A DNA stretch of 64,000 bases from Lamellibrachia columna. Its lineage: Eukaryota; Annelida; Polychaeta; Sabellida; Siboglinidae. The translations under genes were made by a program, and so were the position numbers. The notes under the pieces were generated by a model. That model made no database searches, was not told where the DNA came from, and saw only the letters and a list, made by a program, of their open reading frames with translations. The DNA lies in contig OY759270.1 in the NCBI GenBank assembly GCA_963662155.1, forward strand, positions 8,214,461 to 8,278,460, in the 5' to 3' direction. Of this stretch, positions 1 to 10,179 are shown in pieces; within the stretch, counting starts at the first letter, position 1; each line of letters starts with the position of its first letter.

Positions 1-718
1 TAATTGAACGATTGCAGCGTATACAGAACTGCGCTGCTCGCCTAATCACCAGGTCACGCAAGAGCGAACACATAACACCCGTGTTACGTGAGCTACATTG
101 GCTTCCGGTGAAATACCGGCTCCGCTTTAAGGTTAATACCTTCACGTATAAAGTGCTCAACGGATTGGCACCGGCATACATGAGTGACATTGTGCAGAAA
201 CATCAACCAACGCGTAGTTTAAGATCAACGCAGAAGTCACTTCTCGTCGTACCTGTACTACGGACTGCAACTTATGGTGAACGTTGTTTCAGCCGACACG
301 CGGCCATACTGTGGAACGACTTGCATGAGAACATTAAACAACTGAACACTCTCAGCTCTTTCAAGAGACACTTAAAAACATATCTTTTTAAACTGGCATA
401 CGACTGACGTGATTGTGTCACGCTCTCGTTTTAATGACATTGCTATATACCAATGACTTATTCGTTTTGTTTTATTCATCTGTGTACTATAAGTGTAATA
501 TATGTGTTTATTTATTTTTTAATGTTTAAATCAGCTCCTTACACTAGCTATTTTAAAAATAATCTATATTTTATAGTTTTATTTAATTTATGCAGTTTTA
601 TGTAAAGTATGTATTTTATAGTGTTATTTAATTGATGCAGTTTCATGTAAAGCGCCTGAGAGCATTTTGTCTTAATTGGATTCGGGCGCTATATAAATTC
701 AGATATAATAATAATAAT
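1..718 (+). mobile_element. 3' end of a CR1/L2-like LINE
   Basis: The frame at 12-407 (131 codons) matches the region after the reverse transcriptase core in CR1/L2-type LINEs. It begins with LQRIQNCAARLI-like residues, then LRELHWLPVKYRLRFK, then a closing LWNDL...FKRHLKTYLFKLAYD block. A non-coding 3' UTR follows and ends in GGGCGCTATATAAATTCAGATA plus an ATA triplet run near 700-718, the usual short-repeat tail of this group. The catalytic core lies left of the window edge. The clade is assigned from memory of the C-terminal pattern; membership of the CR1/L2/Rex group is likely, but which one is open. Confidence 0.8.
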
Positions 719-1036
719 CAAGCCGTGTTCGCCGCGACCAAATTGTGTTGTCGAAACTTTCGAGCTAGTGAAAGACTTCTACCTGAATAATTCCATTTCC
801 ATTTTCTTTTAATTGTTTTGGAGCTGACCGCCCGTATCACTAAGCATTCATACAGTGGTTTATCAATTTCAAGTTAAGTAGTTCTCGAGTTTGCAATTTT
901 ATCACTTAAACTCTGTGTAAACTCTACATGGTCATTCCGCCACGCTGGAATTCAAGTGAAGCTTCGTGACGAGTTATCGTGCCTCGGGATAATACAGTGT
1001 TGGTTTGAAATCTCGCTTAATTACCTTAATCATTAT
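719..1036. other. intergenic, nothing recognised
   Basis: No coding frame or known repeat is seen between the LINE tail and the GTGC array. Confidence 0.5.
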
Positions 1037-1289
<253 letters not shown>

Positions 1290-1292
1290 AAT

Positions 1293-1326
1293 GCACGCAC
1301 GCACGCACGCACGTACGTACGCACGC
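1293..1326. repeat. inverted (GCAC)n run next to the GTGC array
   Basis: After a 3-bp break the repeat resumes as its own reverse complement (ACGCACGCAC..., with two ACGT units). The pair can fold into a hairpin or cruciform. Confidence 0.9.
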
Positions 1327-1664
1327 GTTACCATGTATATGGGGGGAATTACGAACACTGAACTTGTCAGCGCTAACAAACCTGCTAAAACGTCATGTTT
1401 ACACAATAGTTTTATTGAAGTATTGTTCCTTTGAGTTGTCGTTGTTAATTTATGGCGTTAAGTCAGACCAGCCGAACATGATACATATGTATGAACAACG
1501 TTTACGACAAAATCGTTGTTGTTGACTGTTCTCGCAACGGTTGGGTGCTGAGCCAGAAGTTGTGTCTCGTCGCTGGCGTCTATTTCTCGTCAGCGATGCG
1601 ATGGACGGGCGGATGTCCTGCAACACGCAATGGCCTCATTAGAAACCAGCGCGGGATATCATTA

Positions 1665-2010
1665 AAGGGAAACTAAAATCATGGTTTTGGGCTTATACAC
1701 CTATAAGAGTTACTAAAACATAAAACATTTGCAGCTACAATTACGACTATCACGCCAGTGTTTTATTAGGAAAACCTATTTGAACACACAGCATTTTAAT
1801 TTCATGGGCCGCGCCATACTGTTAAATAACCCTACGTCACTGGTGCCATAGTTAACATTCGTTCATCAAATGAAAATACATTTGTAAACACCTAATATAC
1901 CTAATATACTTGCCGATAGGATATGACCATGCTGTTTGCGTCCAAACTCAACTTATGTAACATACTTTTGCCTTTGTTTACTAAACTAGTCCATTTCTTA
2001 CATAGCAGCG
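1665..2010 (+). repeat. dispersed repeat family A, copy 1
   Basis: It aligns by eye over about 330 bp with 2125-2460. Shared landmarks are a 'TTTGGGCYTATACACCTA' start, 'CATTTGCARCTAYAATTA', 'CCTACGTCA', 'ACTTGCCRATAR', 'CATGCTGTTTGCGTC' and 'TTGTTTACTAA'. The copies are well diverged, so the element is old. No coding capacity was seen. Confidence 0.75.
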
Positions 2011-2124
2011 CACTTGATTGAAGAGTCTTTAATACGTCATTGCGGTAGTCTAGGTTACCGAGTTCTGAGATCTGCGCAGGCATTTATCGGTCGCGCTGGA
2101 TAACAGGTCAGCGCCCAGTTAAAC

Positions 2125-2460
2125 TTAAAGTGAAACCAAAGGCATTTTTGGGGCCTTTGCACCTACAAGAATACTTGAAAACTAACCATTTGCAACTATA
2201 ATTAAGAATATCAAGCAACTAAATATGCCTCGTTGAACACCGAAAATCTTTTTTGCATGGGCATCGCCACATTTGTTCAGAATCCTACGTCAAGAGTGCT
2301 GACTAGGTTTCCCACAACTCCAATTTTAAACGCCTTATCGTAGACATAGACGATTGTAGTCACATACTTGCCAATAAGTTTGGACATGCTGTTTGCGTCT
2401 AAAATAAACTTATTTGGCAAGAATAATTCATTCATTCATTGTTTACTAATCTTCTCGCTT
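2125..2460 (+). repeat. dispersed repeat family A, copy 2
   Basis: Direct-orientation relative of 1665-2010, with the same landmarks in the same order. Reverse-oriented pieces follow at about 2850-3010 and 3300-3470, and another forward piece is near 58,741-58,800. Confidence 0.75.
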
Positions 2461-2537
2461 TCCGATTGTCGAAGCCTTCGGCTGAGGTACATGCTGGTAG
2501 ATTGTCGGTACCGCTTCAGCTTTAACGACAACTCAAT

Positions 2538-2655
2538 GTTTAACAAGATTTAACAAGATTGCCATCCCAAACAACAAGTTCCAGATGGCAAGTGGACAAG
2601 GAAGCCGTTGGCTTATCGAGAGTCCAACAATTTTCTCATCTATGTGTAGCCCGCG
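2538..2655 (-). mobile_element. CR1 3'-tail fragment
   Basis: On the minus strand this matches the last 120 bp of the 45,393-48,565 element. It has the two-unit TTGTTAAATC tail at the low-coordinate end and the conserved 'CTTGTCCACTTGCCATCTGG' block. No coding part remains. Confidence 0.85.
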
Positions 2656-2849
2656 TAACTCTCCATACGAATGCTCCACAGTACGGCATTGTAATAATTT
2701 TTGCTGCGTGCAAATCCAATATAAAAGCAAATAAAAATGCAACCGCACACCCCAACCACGTTAAAAATACACGCGATACACAGATTCTACGTCACAGCCG
2801 TGTCGGGGGTTAAGGGGCTGCTCGCAGCTGATTGGTCAAAATTGCAAAC

Positions 2850-3475
<626 letters not shown>

Positions 3476-3765
3476 TTCCTTTGCATATAGGCGCTATAGG
3501 AGTGTCTTATTATATGTTAACGAGGTTAAAAAACGGCGCCATTTAAGAAACCGGTAATTCATTAAAGTCGCTGGGGCGGCTATTCTATGTTTGTTATGAG
3601 TTGAGAGTAATTTCAGTAGACGTTTTTAAGATAAACTATGAATTTCTTCGCATTTTTAGCTGAAATACTAAATAATAATCCAAATTTTTATATAAAGTTC
3701 TTCAGTCATATTGTTGACGTTTCATGATTTAAAAAATGGCTGTTACAACTTGCTCCATATCGGGG

Positions 3766-3946
3766 TAAATTGTAACACTTTATTAGACTTAACAAACCAT
3801 ATCGTTGCGCAAATGTGTATTGAGTTAAGCATTTATTTATGCACTTACTAACTACGGTTTCGTTGGCATTAAAAACCGTTTCGATCGGGTAACAGTTCGA
3901 ACCCTGAAATATACTGTTTTTGTTACAAATAGCCCCGGTCTCTCCT
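3766..3946. mobile_element. short TIR element (MITE-like), GGGGC...TTGTAACA family
   Basis: The left end reads ATCGGGGTAAATTGTAACA. The right end, reverse-complemented, reads GAGAGACCGGGGCTATTTGTAACA. These match the ends of the longer element at 9227-10,176, so this looks like a deletion derivative of about 180 bp. The class is not identified. Confidence 0.55.
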
Positions 3947-3970
3947 ATTTTTACTGAGCCGTATACTTAC

Positions 3971-4151
3971 TGAGCCAGTAGAAGCCTCGGAAGTCGAACG
4001 GGTACGGTTCCACCCGCACCCTTCTTCCATGATCCCAGACCAGCACGTCGGACGTAACGCGTGGAGCGCTGCCGAGGCGACGCCGCTCGGTTCCTCTGGC
4101 CAGCGACACTAGCGACGCAGCGAGCAGGCACGTAACTAAGAACATCTTCAT
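3971..4151 (-). CDS. first exon of a putative secreted protein (partial)
   Basis: The minus strand reads ATG at 4151 (codons M-K-M-F), then a hydrophobic run LVTCLLAASLVSLA followed by RG. This is a good signal peptide of about 20 residues. Next come an Arg-rich stretch and a segment ending VEPYPFDFRGFYWL. The frame stops at a strong splice donor (CTCA then GTAAGTAT, intron from 3970). Codons are markedly GC-rich against AT-rich flanks, which supports real coding. TTTTAG lies just upstream of AGTTCGTCATG, so a 5' non-coding exon may precede it. No downstream exon was recognised at lower coordinates, and the family is not known to me. It could be a small secreted or extracellular-matrix protein. 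Confidence 0.55.
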
Positions 4152-4571
4152 GACGAACTCTAAAATGTGACCAAACATGGTGCTTCATCCATTAAGCATT
4201 GCACATTGAATATATGTATCTACTTTGTTTGTGGTCATTTATTGGGATTCATAATTTCATACATTTCAAACCGCTTTCTTTATCTTAGAGCGCAAAAAAG
4301 ATCAGCATCAGCATGTCTTAAAATTTTCCAAATTCAAGCTTTATCTTTTACATCAAAGTTCATCGCAGTGACACCACAACTTGTAAGTAACTGCAATTCT
4401 AATAAATTCTCTAAAAATGCAGGATTATTAAATTATTATCTAAACCACCCAATAAAAGAGAAAATAAATACATGTAATTAATAATAAAAACTACATGGAC
4501 TGCACCAACAATGAAATCCAGCTGGCCCCAAACCGAGATTAAAAGGAAGCATGATTCAATTCCGAATATAT
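4152..4571. other. AT-rich non-coding stretch
   Basis: Nothing recognisable. Possible promoter or 5' region of the secreted-protein exon, but no motif supports this directly. Confidence 0.3.
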
Positions 4572-5915
4572 CCTAGTTACAGAAAACGTGAAAAGATTTT
4601 GATTTGGGAATTATCTGTGATTTTCCAAGTATGAATTGTCGTTTAGCTCGTTTGAGGCTTCTGTGCTCTTGGATGGTCTGTTCAATCTTTTTCATGTTAT
4701 ATTGGCGGGTTTCATCTTTCATCCGTTTCCTGATGGTTTTACATGTTTCTGCGTATTCTATCCTTTGATTTCCTTTTTCTTGTTTCAACCCTTTTCTCTT
4801 TTTCAGTTTGAGTGTTTTCTCAGAAAGATTTTCTGCTTTGGTGTGTGTCTTTTTCCGTGCTATCTGTAGTGCATATCGTGTCACACAGTGTGATGGGGGG
4901 GTCCGTGATTTTCTCACACCATGAATCTATGTCCGCTCCCTCTACTTCATCATGCAAAACATCAAACTTGTTTTGTAATTCTATCTGATAATCATCTGCC
5001 TTCTGCTGAATATTTTGCAAGTTTACTTGTGGGGTCTTCTTTCTCACCAGTCTCGGCCTTTCTAGATGCATGTTGATCTTGATTTTTACTCTAACTAGGC
5101 GGTGATCACTTCCAGTGTTGAACTGAGAAAGTACTGAGATGTCTTTCACAATTTCTTGGTTGTTGGCTAGATTAAAGTAAATTTCGTTCTTGGTCTCTCC
5201 ATTTGGACCTTTCCATGTCAATTTCCGTGTAGGTTTCTTTTTGAAGAAAGTATTCATGATTTTGAAGTTTCTATTAGCCTGTCACCCCTTTCATTTCGTT
5301 GTCCTATTCCAAAGTTTCCCATGGTTCGTTCTTGATTGTGAGCTTTTGATCCAACTTTGGCATTGGAATCGCCCATGATGATGGTATGCTGTGTTTTATC
5401 TTGGTTCAGGATATCATTTATTTCTTCATACATAGCGTCTACTACTTCTTTCGGGTGGCTATGTGCTGGTGCGTAGACTTGAATAATACGCAACCTCTGT
5501 CTTTCTGAAAGCTTGATAATCACTTGCGCAACTCTTGAAGAAGTGCTTTTAAAACGTTTGCTGCTAAATATCGATGTACAAGAAATCCTACTCCCTCGTG
5601 GCTGTTGTTGTCATTTCCTCTGGTATAGAGTAAGTTCCCACTTTTAAGCTGCTCTAGTTTTTCCCCCTCTTCCTTGTTTCACTGATCCGAAGAATGTCCC
5701 AGTTGATATTTTCCAATTCCCTTTCAAGTTCAAGAAGTCTTTCATCTCCAAGTAGTGATCTGGTATTGTACGTTCATATTGTTAAGTTCTTCAGGGAGCC
5801 TACCCAGGGATTCTTAGCACCCTCTGCTCTCCCATCAGGGCAACCGCTCCTGTGGCGGTTGACTTGAGAACTACTGGGGACTGAGGGCCGTTGCTTTGGT
5901 CGTGCTACCATAATT
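4572..5915 (-). mobile_element. RTE-like LINE endonuclease fragment, decayed
   Basis: Read on the minus strand from 5915 down, pieces appear in several frames: LLGDERLLELERELENINWDILRISET, then LYTRGNDNN, then RLRIIQVYAPAHSHP, then IIMGDSNAKVG at 5254-5523. These continue to FNTGSDHRLVRVKI at 4820-5257 and a KR-rich linker. This is the order of an AP-endonuclease domain (the WDILRISET, QVYAP, GDSNAKVG and GSDHRLV blocks) as in RTE-type LINEs and the 'craniofacial development protein 2-like' proteins derived from them. Frameshifts and stops show it is dead. The reverse transcriptase part is absent here; a fragment of the same general type ends the window at 62,690-64,000. Confidence 0.8.
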
Positions 5916-5927
5916 GCTTAAGGGTTT

Positions 5928-6300
5928 ATGGCCTATGCTCACCATTCTGGCCACATTTGCAGGTTGGCTAGTTTTAAACAAAATCGAACATCCAATTGGC
6001 ACCATACTATAGTTCATATGGGGATACGCCTTCACCGTCAACTGGAGATCTGTGTATATGTACCCCAGATAACATATGTGGTGTCTCGATCTTTCCCGGG
6101 ATCAGGCGCCTGTTTCTACGATGCCGTAGACCCTATATATGAATCAAAGCGTTTTAGTAAAAATGTCATGATTTGCATGACTACTGTCACATAGTCTTGT
6201 CATGTTGTTGCCGTCTTTATGTGTCAAATGACCCTTGTCATGTGACTGGTAGTCATCTCTATTTCTGATGCTTTGATGCCATCCTTTTGTCAAAAAGGCA
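5928..6300. other. unassigned intergenic DNA
   Basis: No coding signal or repeat recognised. The 88-codon open frame here has no family resemblance that I can see. Confidence 0.3.
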
Positions 6301-6439
6301 AATATTAGAAAACGTCACAAAGACGAACAGCGTCGTCAAATGAGTGAGAAAGACCGGCACGAACTAGATAATGAAGTAAGAGTTCTCTAGTCGACTTCTG
6401 AAGATTCCGAAGGTACATTCAGCATGGGAGAAAATAACA

Positions 6440-6745
6440 CTGCTATGCCTGGACAATCCACTTCTGGTATTTCCCGACCCGACCTAAGAGAGCGCGCAAA
6501 AATGTATTAAATCCCGATCTGGATGCAGCGTTGGACCTACAAAAGTAAGCGACCGAATGGCTACCTTACTGCTGGCTACAGCTACCACTACGTTCGGCAA
6601 TGGTATCACTGATTTCACTATTAATAAGTTCCATCATGCGACAATGTATAAAACTTCGCTTGTAGAAACACAACAATATTCATTTAAGTTCAATGCTCCA
6701 CTCACTATCCATTGGAATGGTAAACTTCTTCCACAAATAACATAA
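6440..6745 (+). pseudogene. remnant of a repeat-encoded protein of unknown class
   Basis: Two frames carry a coding-like trace: RPKRARKNVLNPDLDAAL at about 6480-6540, then MATLLLATATTTFGN...IHWNGKLLPQIT at 6557-6742, with a stop between them. The closing 'hWnGKLLP' pattern reminds me of uncharacterised proteins found in many copies in some invertebrate genomes, probably transposon-encoded. I cannot name the family, and this link is from memory only. Confidence 0.4.
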
Positions 6746-8170
6746 TCGATCAATTCCGGTAATATTTTGATGTTAGTTTTTCCATTGATTGTAAAAGAAT
6801 TGAGTCCCGAAAGGAATATTGAAATAAAATTTGTTACCCGTATATATATATTATATATATATATTGTTCAAGTTAATTAGTTCCCAATAATATGCATGGG
6901 TAAGACATTTAGCTAGAAAAGTGAAACTGCTGCATTTTCTCCCCATGCAATCCCGGGTAGCTAAGCTATTCTAATAATAATAACAATAATACATTTGTCG
7001 ATATTGTTTCCCCACCGGAACCTGTCTATGAACTTCACAACGAATTACCTTGCTTACGTCTGTCAAAGACGGAACTTGTCGTTGTGATGCTGTGTCGGAA
7101 TCAAGAGCAGCTTCGACTGACAGCAAACCCCGGAACAAAACTATTACGTCATACGGCAGTGTTCACCTTATATACACACATTTATATATAATAGTGTATG
7201 TGTGTGTATACCCAGCGATTCGCCCGAGACGCCAGACTCTGTGATTTGTAAGAAGAGCTGAAATGCCGAAGGGAAGTTACTCGATCGGTGTCGAACGTTC
7301 TTGATTACAACGGTGGGACAACCGGCGACGTCGCTGAAGACCAATTGTATTGACACGCGACTCCGTGGCACGAAGAGGTTGTTACTGTGTCTTCAAATGA
7401 CAGTCACGTTTACAGCCAGTGGCAAGTCGACTGGATCTTGTGCTTATAGATATGATGACCGCCACCTGATATGATCGCGCTTATCGAGTTCATGATAACG
7501 TTTCAATTAATAAATTCAACGAAAGACATTTTAAGATAAGAAAGTATGAACTAAAATGTTGTTTGTGTACAATATAATGTAATGTTATACATATAGGTAT
7601 ATTGTTATACATATAGGCATATTGATACGTATTTAAAACCTACAATAACATATGCATATCGGTGTGCTTGTGCATTTTTTATTTAAGTTCGTCTATGTAT
7701 ACGTGACGGCGTGGTGTGTTATTAGAGTATGTATTTAATTTAGTTCGTCCGTATTTACGGACGCATGAGTCATTGTGAGATATGTGAGACACGCCTTACG
7801 CCTGTGTGGATACTCATCAGCTAAACCATGTGTCATTATGGAGAAGCTTTGACAGGAAATGGGGGGTTGGTCCTAAGAAATAGTGGGACGTGGGAGCTTG
7901 GCCAAAAAAATAAATGGCATGTTGGCCTAAGCAATGGGTGGGAGGTGGTATTTTGAGGTGGGATGTGTTAGAGACAGTAATCTTATAACATGATAGTTAC
8001 TGTGGATTCATTTTTCATGAATTTTGAAGTGTATAATGTAACTGTTGTTTTTATTCTGTCCTTTTGGTGTTCTGCATCGCATGGCTTTCCAGGAGTCAAA
8101 CCAATATCACGCATCATGGGCGATACACACCCTGAAAGGGGGGCTGTCCAGTTTCCCCAAACCACCTGGA
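6746..8170. other. intergenic, no gene recognised
   Basis: AT-rich with short TA runs (6841-6863) and short repeats of ATATTG-ATACATATAGG near 7590-7625. No supported coding region. Confidence 0.4.
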
Positions 8171-8184
8171 CTTCTAAGTATTGC

Positions 8185-8202
8185 ACGCATGCACGCACGC
8201 AT

Positions 8203-8279
<77 letters not shown>
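8185..8279. repeat. (GCAC)n then (CA)n compound microsatellite
   Basis: A tetranucleotide CACG run turns directly into a CA dinucleotide run. Open frames across it on both strands are repeat artefacts. Confidence 0.95.
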
Positions 8280-8285
<6 letters not shown>

Positions 8286-8905
8286 GCCCAATTAAGCGGG
8301 GCAAGTTGTTACAGCAAAGAACGTGTGGAATGCAAAGTTTTAATTTTTAGTTACCAAACGTCACTCATTCCCCGGTAACAAAAAACTGTGAATGGAATAT
8401 AAATTATTAAATGGAGTATGAAATAGCGAATGCGACTTCTACTTGATTGAATGGTGCACATACGTTCGCACTCACACACACGCACACTCACAACTAACAC
8501 AACTGTATTGTAACAACTTGCCCCAATACAAATGTAACAACTGGCCCCAAACACATTTTTTTACAGTTGAACGCCCGTGGACGATAACAAATCCTGAATT
8601 TCAATGTAATTTCTACTTGGCATAACCCCTTATACTATAAAGTAGACATGTTTCAAACACGAAACCTAAACAGTGGCTGCGTGAGATGATATTATGTGGG
8701 CATACCAAAAACCGTTTTAGGTGGTTAAAAAGTACTATTTTTGTCCACATCTCGTTAATTTCGTCTTCTTAACTCCCGATTTTTGGACATTGTGTATGCT
8801 TCCAACCAACTGTCGATGGTATCTCCATATGTGAGCTATGTTTTCGTAAAACGCCTTTGTAACAACTTACCCCTGTATACAACTAGCCCCTACCTAACGA
8901 GACAC
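8280..8905. mobile_element. diverged copy of the GGGGCAAGTTGTTACA family
   Basis: It contains AAGCGGGGCAAGTTGTTACA at 8294-8313, inverted copies near 8510-8550 and 8860-8895 (GTAACAACTTGCCCC type), and about 150 bp (8350-8495) closely similar to 9785-9955, including 'ATTCCCCGG', 'ATAAATTATTRAATGGAGTATGAAATAG' and 'ACTTGATTRAATG'. Confidence 0.65.
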
Positions 8906-9578
8906 GATGTTCTGTAGCCTGACAGTTACCATTGCATTCCGTATGTTGCTCTGTAGCAAAGGCCTGAAATACGTGAGGTATATTCGCACCTGCCTGTGCG
9001 GTTGTGTCCCAATACCCTGAGCCATATTCGCATACCAGTCATCATTACGCATTTATATAATATACGTTTTTCTTAGTGGTGTTGAAGCTTGATAATTGGT
9101 AATGGTAAATATACGATTAAAAATATACAGATTAGCAAGGCGAAATTTAACATGTCTGGCATAAACATTTAACTAGTTATGGCACATTATATTGGACATG
9201 CCCCACCTTACCCTACATGTATCGTTGGGGAGACCGGGGCAAGTTATTACAATTTTCAGTTAGCCACTTTTTGTAAAAAAAAAAAAGCATGTTAGATGCA
9301 TTATTTCTGTCAACGTATACATTAAATTTTGTATTCGTGTTAATAAAATGTACCACACCAATGATATTCCATATTGTAATTAGGTAGATATGTGACGTTT
9401 CCCAGGCGCCCTCAACTGTAACAACTAGCCCAGTAAGCGGGGCAAGTTGTTACATCATACGGGCACGTTGTTACATCTTACGGGGCACGTTGTTACATCA
9501 TATGAGGCACGTTGTTACAGAATACGGGGGATGTTGCTACAGCAAAAAACGCATGGGTCGCAGAACAAGTGTCACTTG

Positions 9579-9687
9579 TACATGTTAGGCCTACCGTACA
9601 TGTTAGGCCAACCGTACATGCTAGGCCTACCGTACATGTTAGGCCTACCGTACATGTTAGGCCTACCGTACATGTTAGGCCTACCGT
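9579..9687. repeat. 18-bp minisatellite, 6 units
   Basis: The unit CCGTACATGTTAGGCCTA repeats with few changes. It holds two small palindromes (ACATGT and TAGGCCTA). The 18-bp period keeps frames open, so the apparent YMLGLP repeats are not a gene. Confidence 0.9.
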
Positions 9688-9999
9688 TATTATATTCATT
9701 GGATTATACACATATATACATCTTATGCACAGTGTGCATAACATTATAGATGTTCACAGCTTCACGATTAAGCTTTTCATTTTTAATTACCAAAGGGGAT
9801 TCATTCCCCGGATTCTTACATAACAAAAAATTGTGAATTGAATGTAAATTATTGAATGGAGTATGAAATAGTAAATGGCAATACATATATACTGCGATGT
9901 TACTTGATTAAATGATATACACACGTACGCACTCACACACGCGCGCTCAAATACAAATTAACTGCTCAAATAGGGCTGTGGCATAAAGATTTAGCAAAT

Positions 10000-10095
10000 A
10001 CTCAGGCAAGTGGATACGGAAACCATTGGCTTATTTAAAGTCCAAAAATGGTTTATCTATGTGCAACCCGCCCTTCTGAGATATTTGTTAATTTC
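10000..10095 (-). mobile_element. CR1 3'-end fragment
   Basis: Diverged match to the last coding and tail section of the CR1 family ('AAGTGGATACGGAAACCATTGG', 'CTATGTGCAACCCGCCCTTCTGAGATAT'). It lies inside the 9227-10,176 element. Confidence 0.65.
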
Positions 10096-10179
10096 GTTAA
10101 TTTCCAAATGTGTGCTATTTTCGTAAAATGCCTCTGTAACAACTTGCCCCTGTATACAACTAGCCCCGGTCTCTCCTAT

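Larger units (their letters stand above)
9227..10176. mobile_element. TIR element with GGRGAGACCGGGGC ends
   Basis: The left end GGGGAGACCGGGGC at 9227 and right end GCCCCGGTCTCTCC at 10,163-10,176 are inverted copies (13 of 14 bases). Each is followed inward by AAGTTRTTACA-type sequence. Inside are at least four spaced copies of GGGCACGTTGTTACAT (9440-9530), an 18-bp minisatellite, and a short CR1 tail fragment. No target duplication is clear and no transposase frame was found, so it is non-autonomous and of unknown superfamily. Confidence 0.6.

Noticed and set aside
3894..3903. GTTCGAACCC resembling a tRNA B box
   Set aside because: No A box, acceptor stem or cloverleaf fits around it; it is part of a TIR element.
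9447..9823. YMLGLP and HVRPTV repeat proteins
   Set aside because: An 18-bp minisatellite keeps the frames open; no other support.
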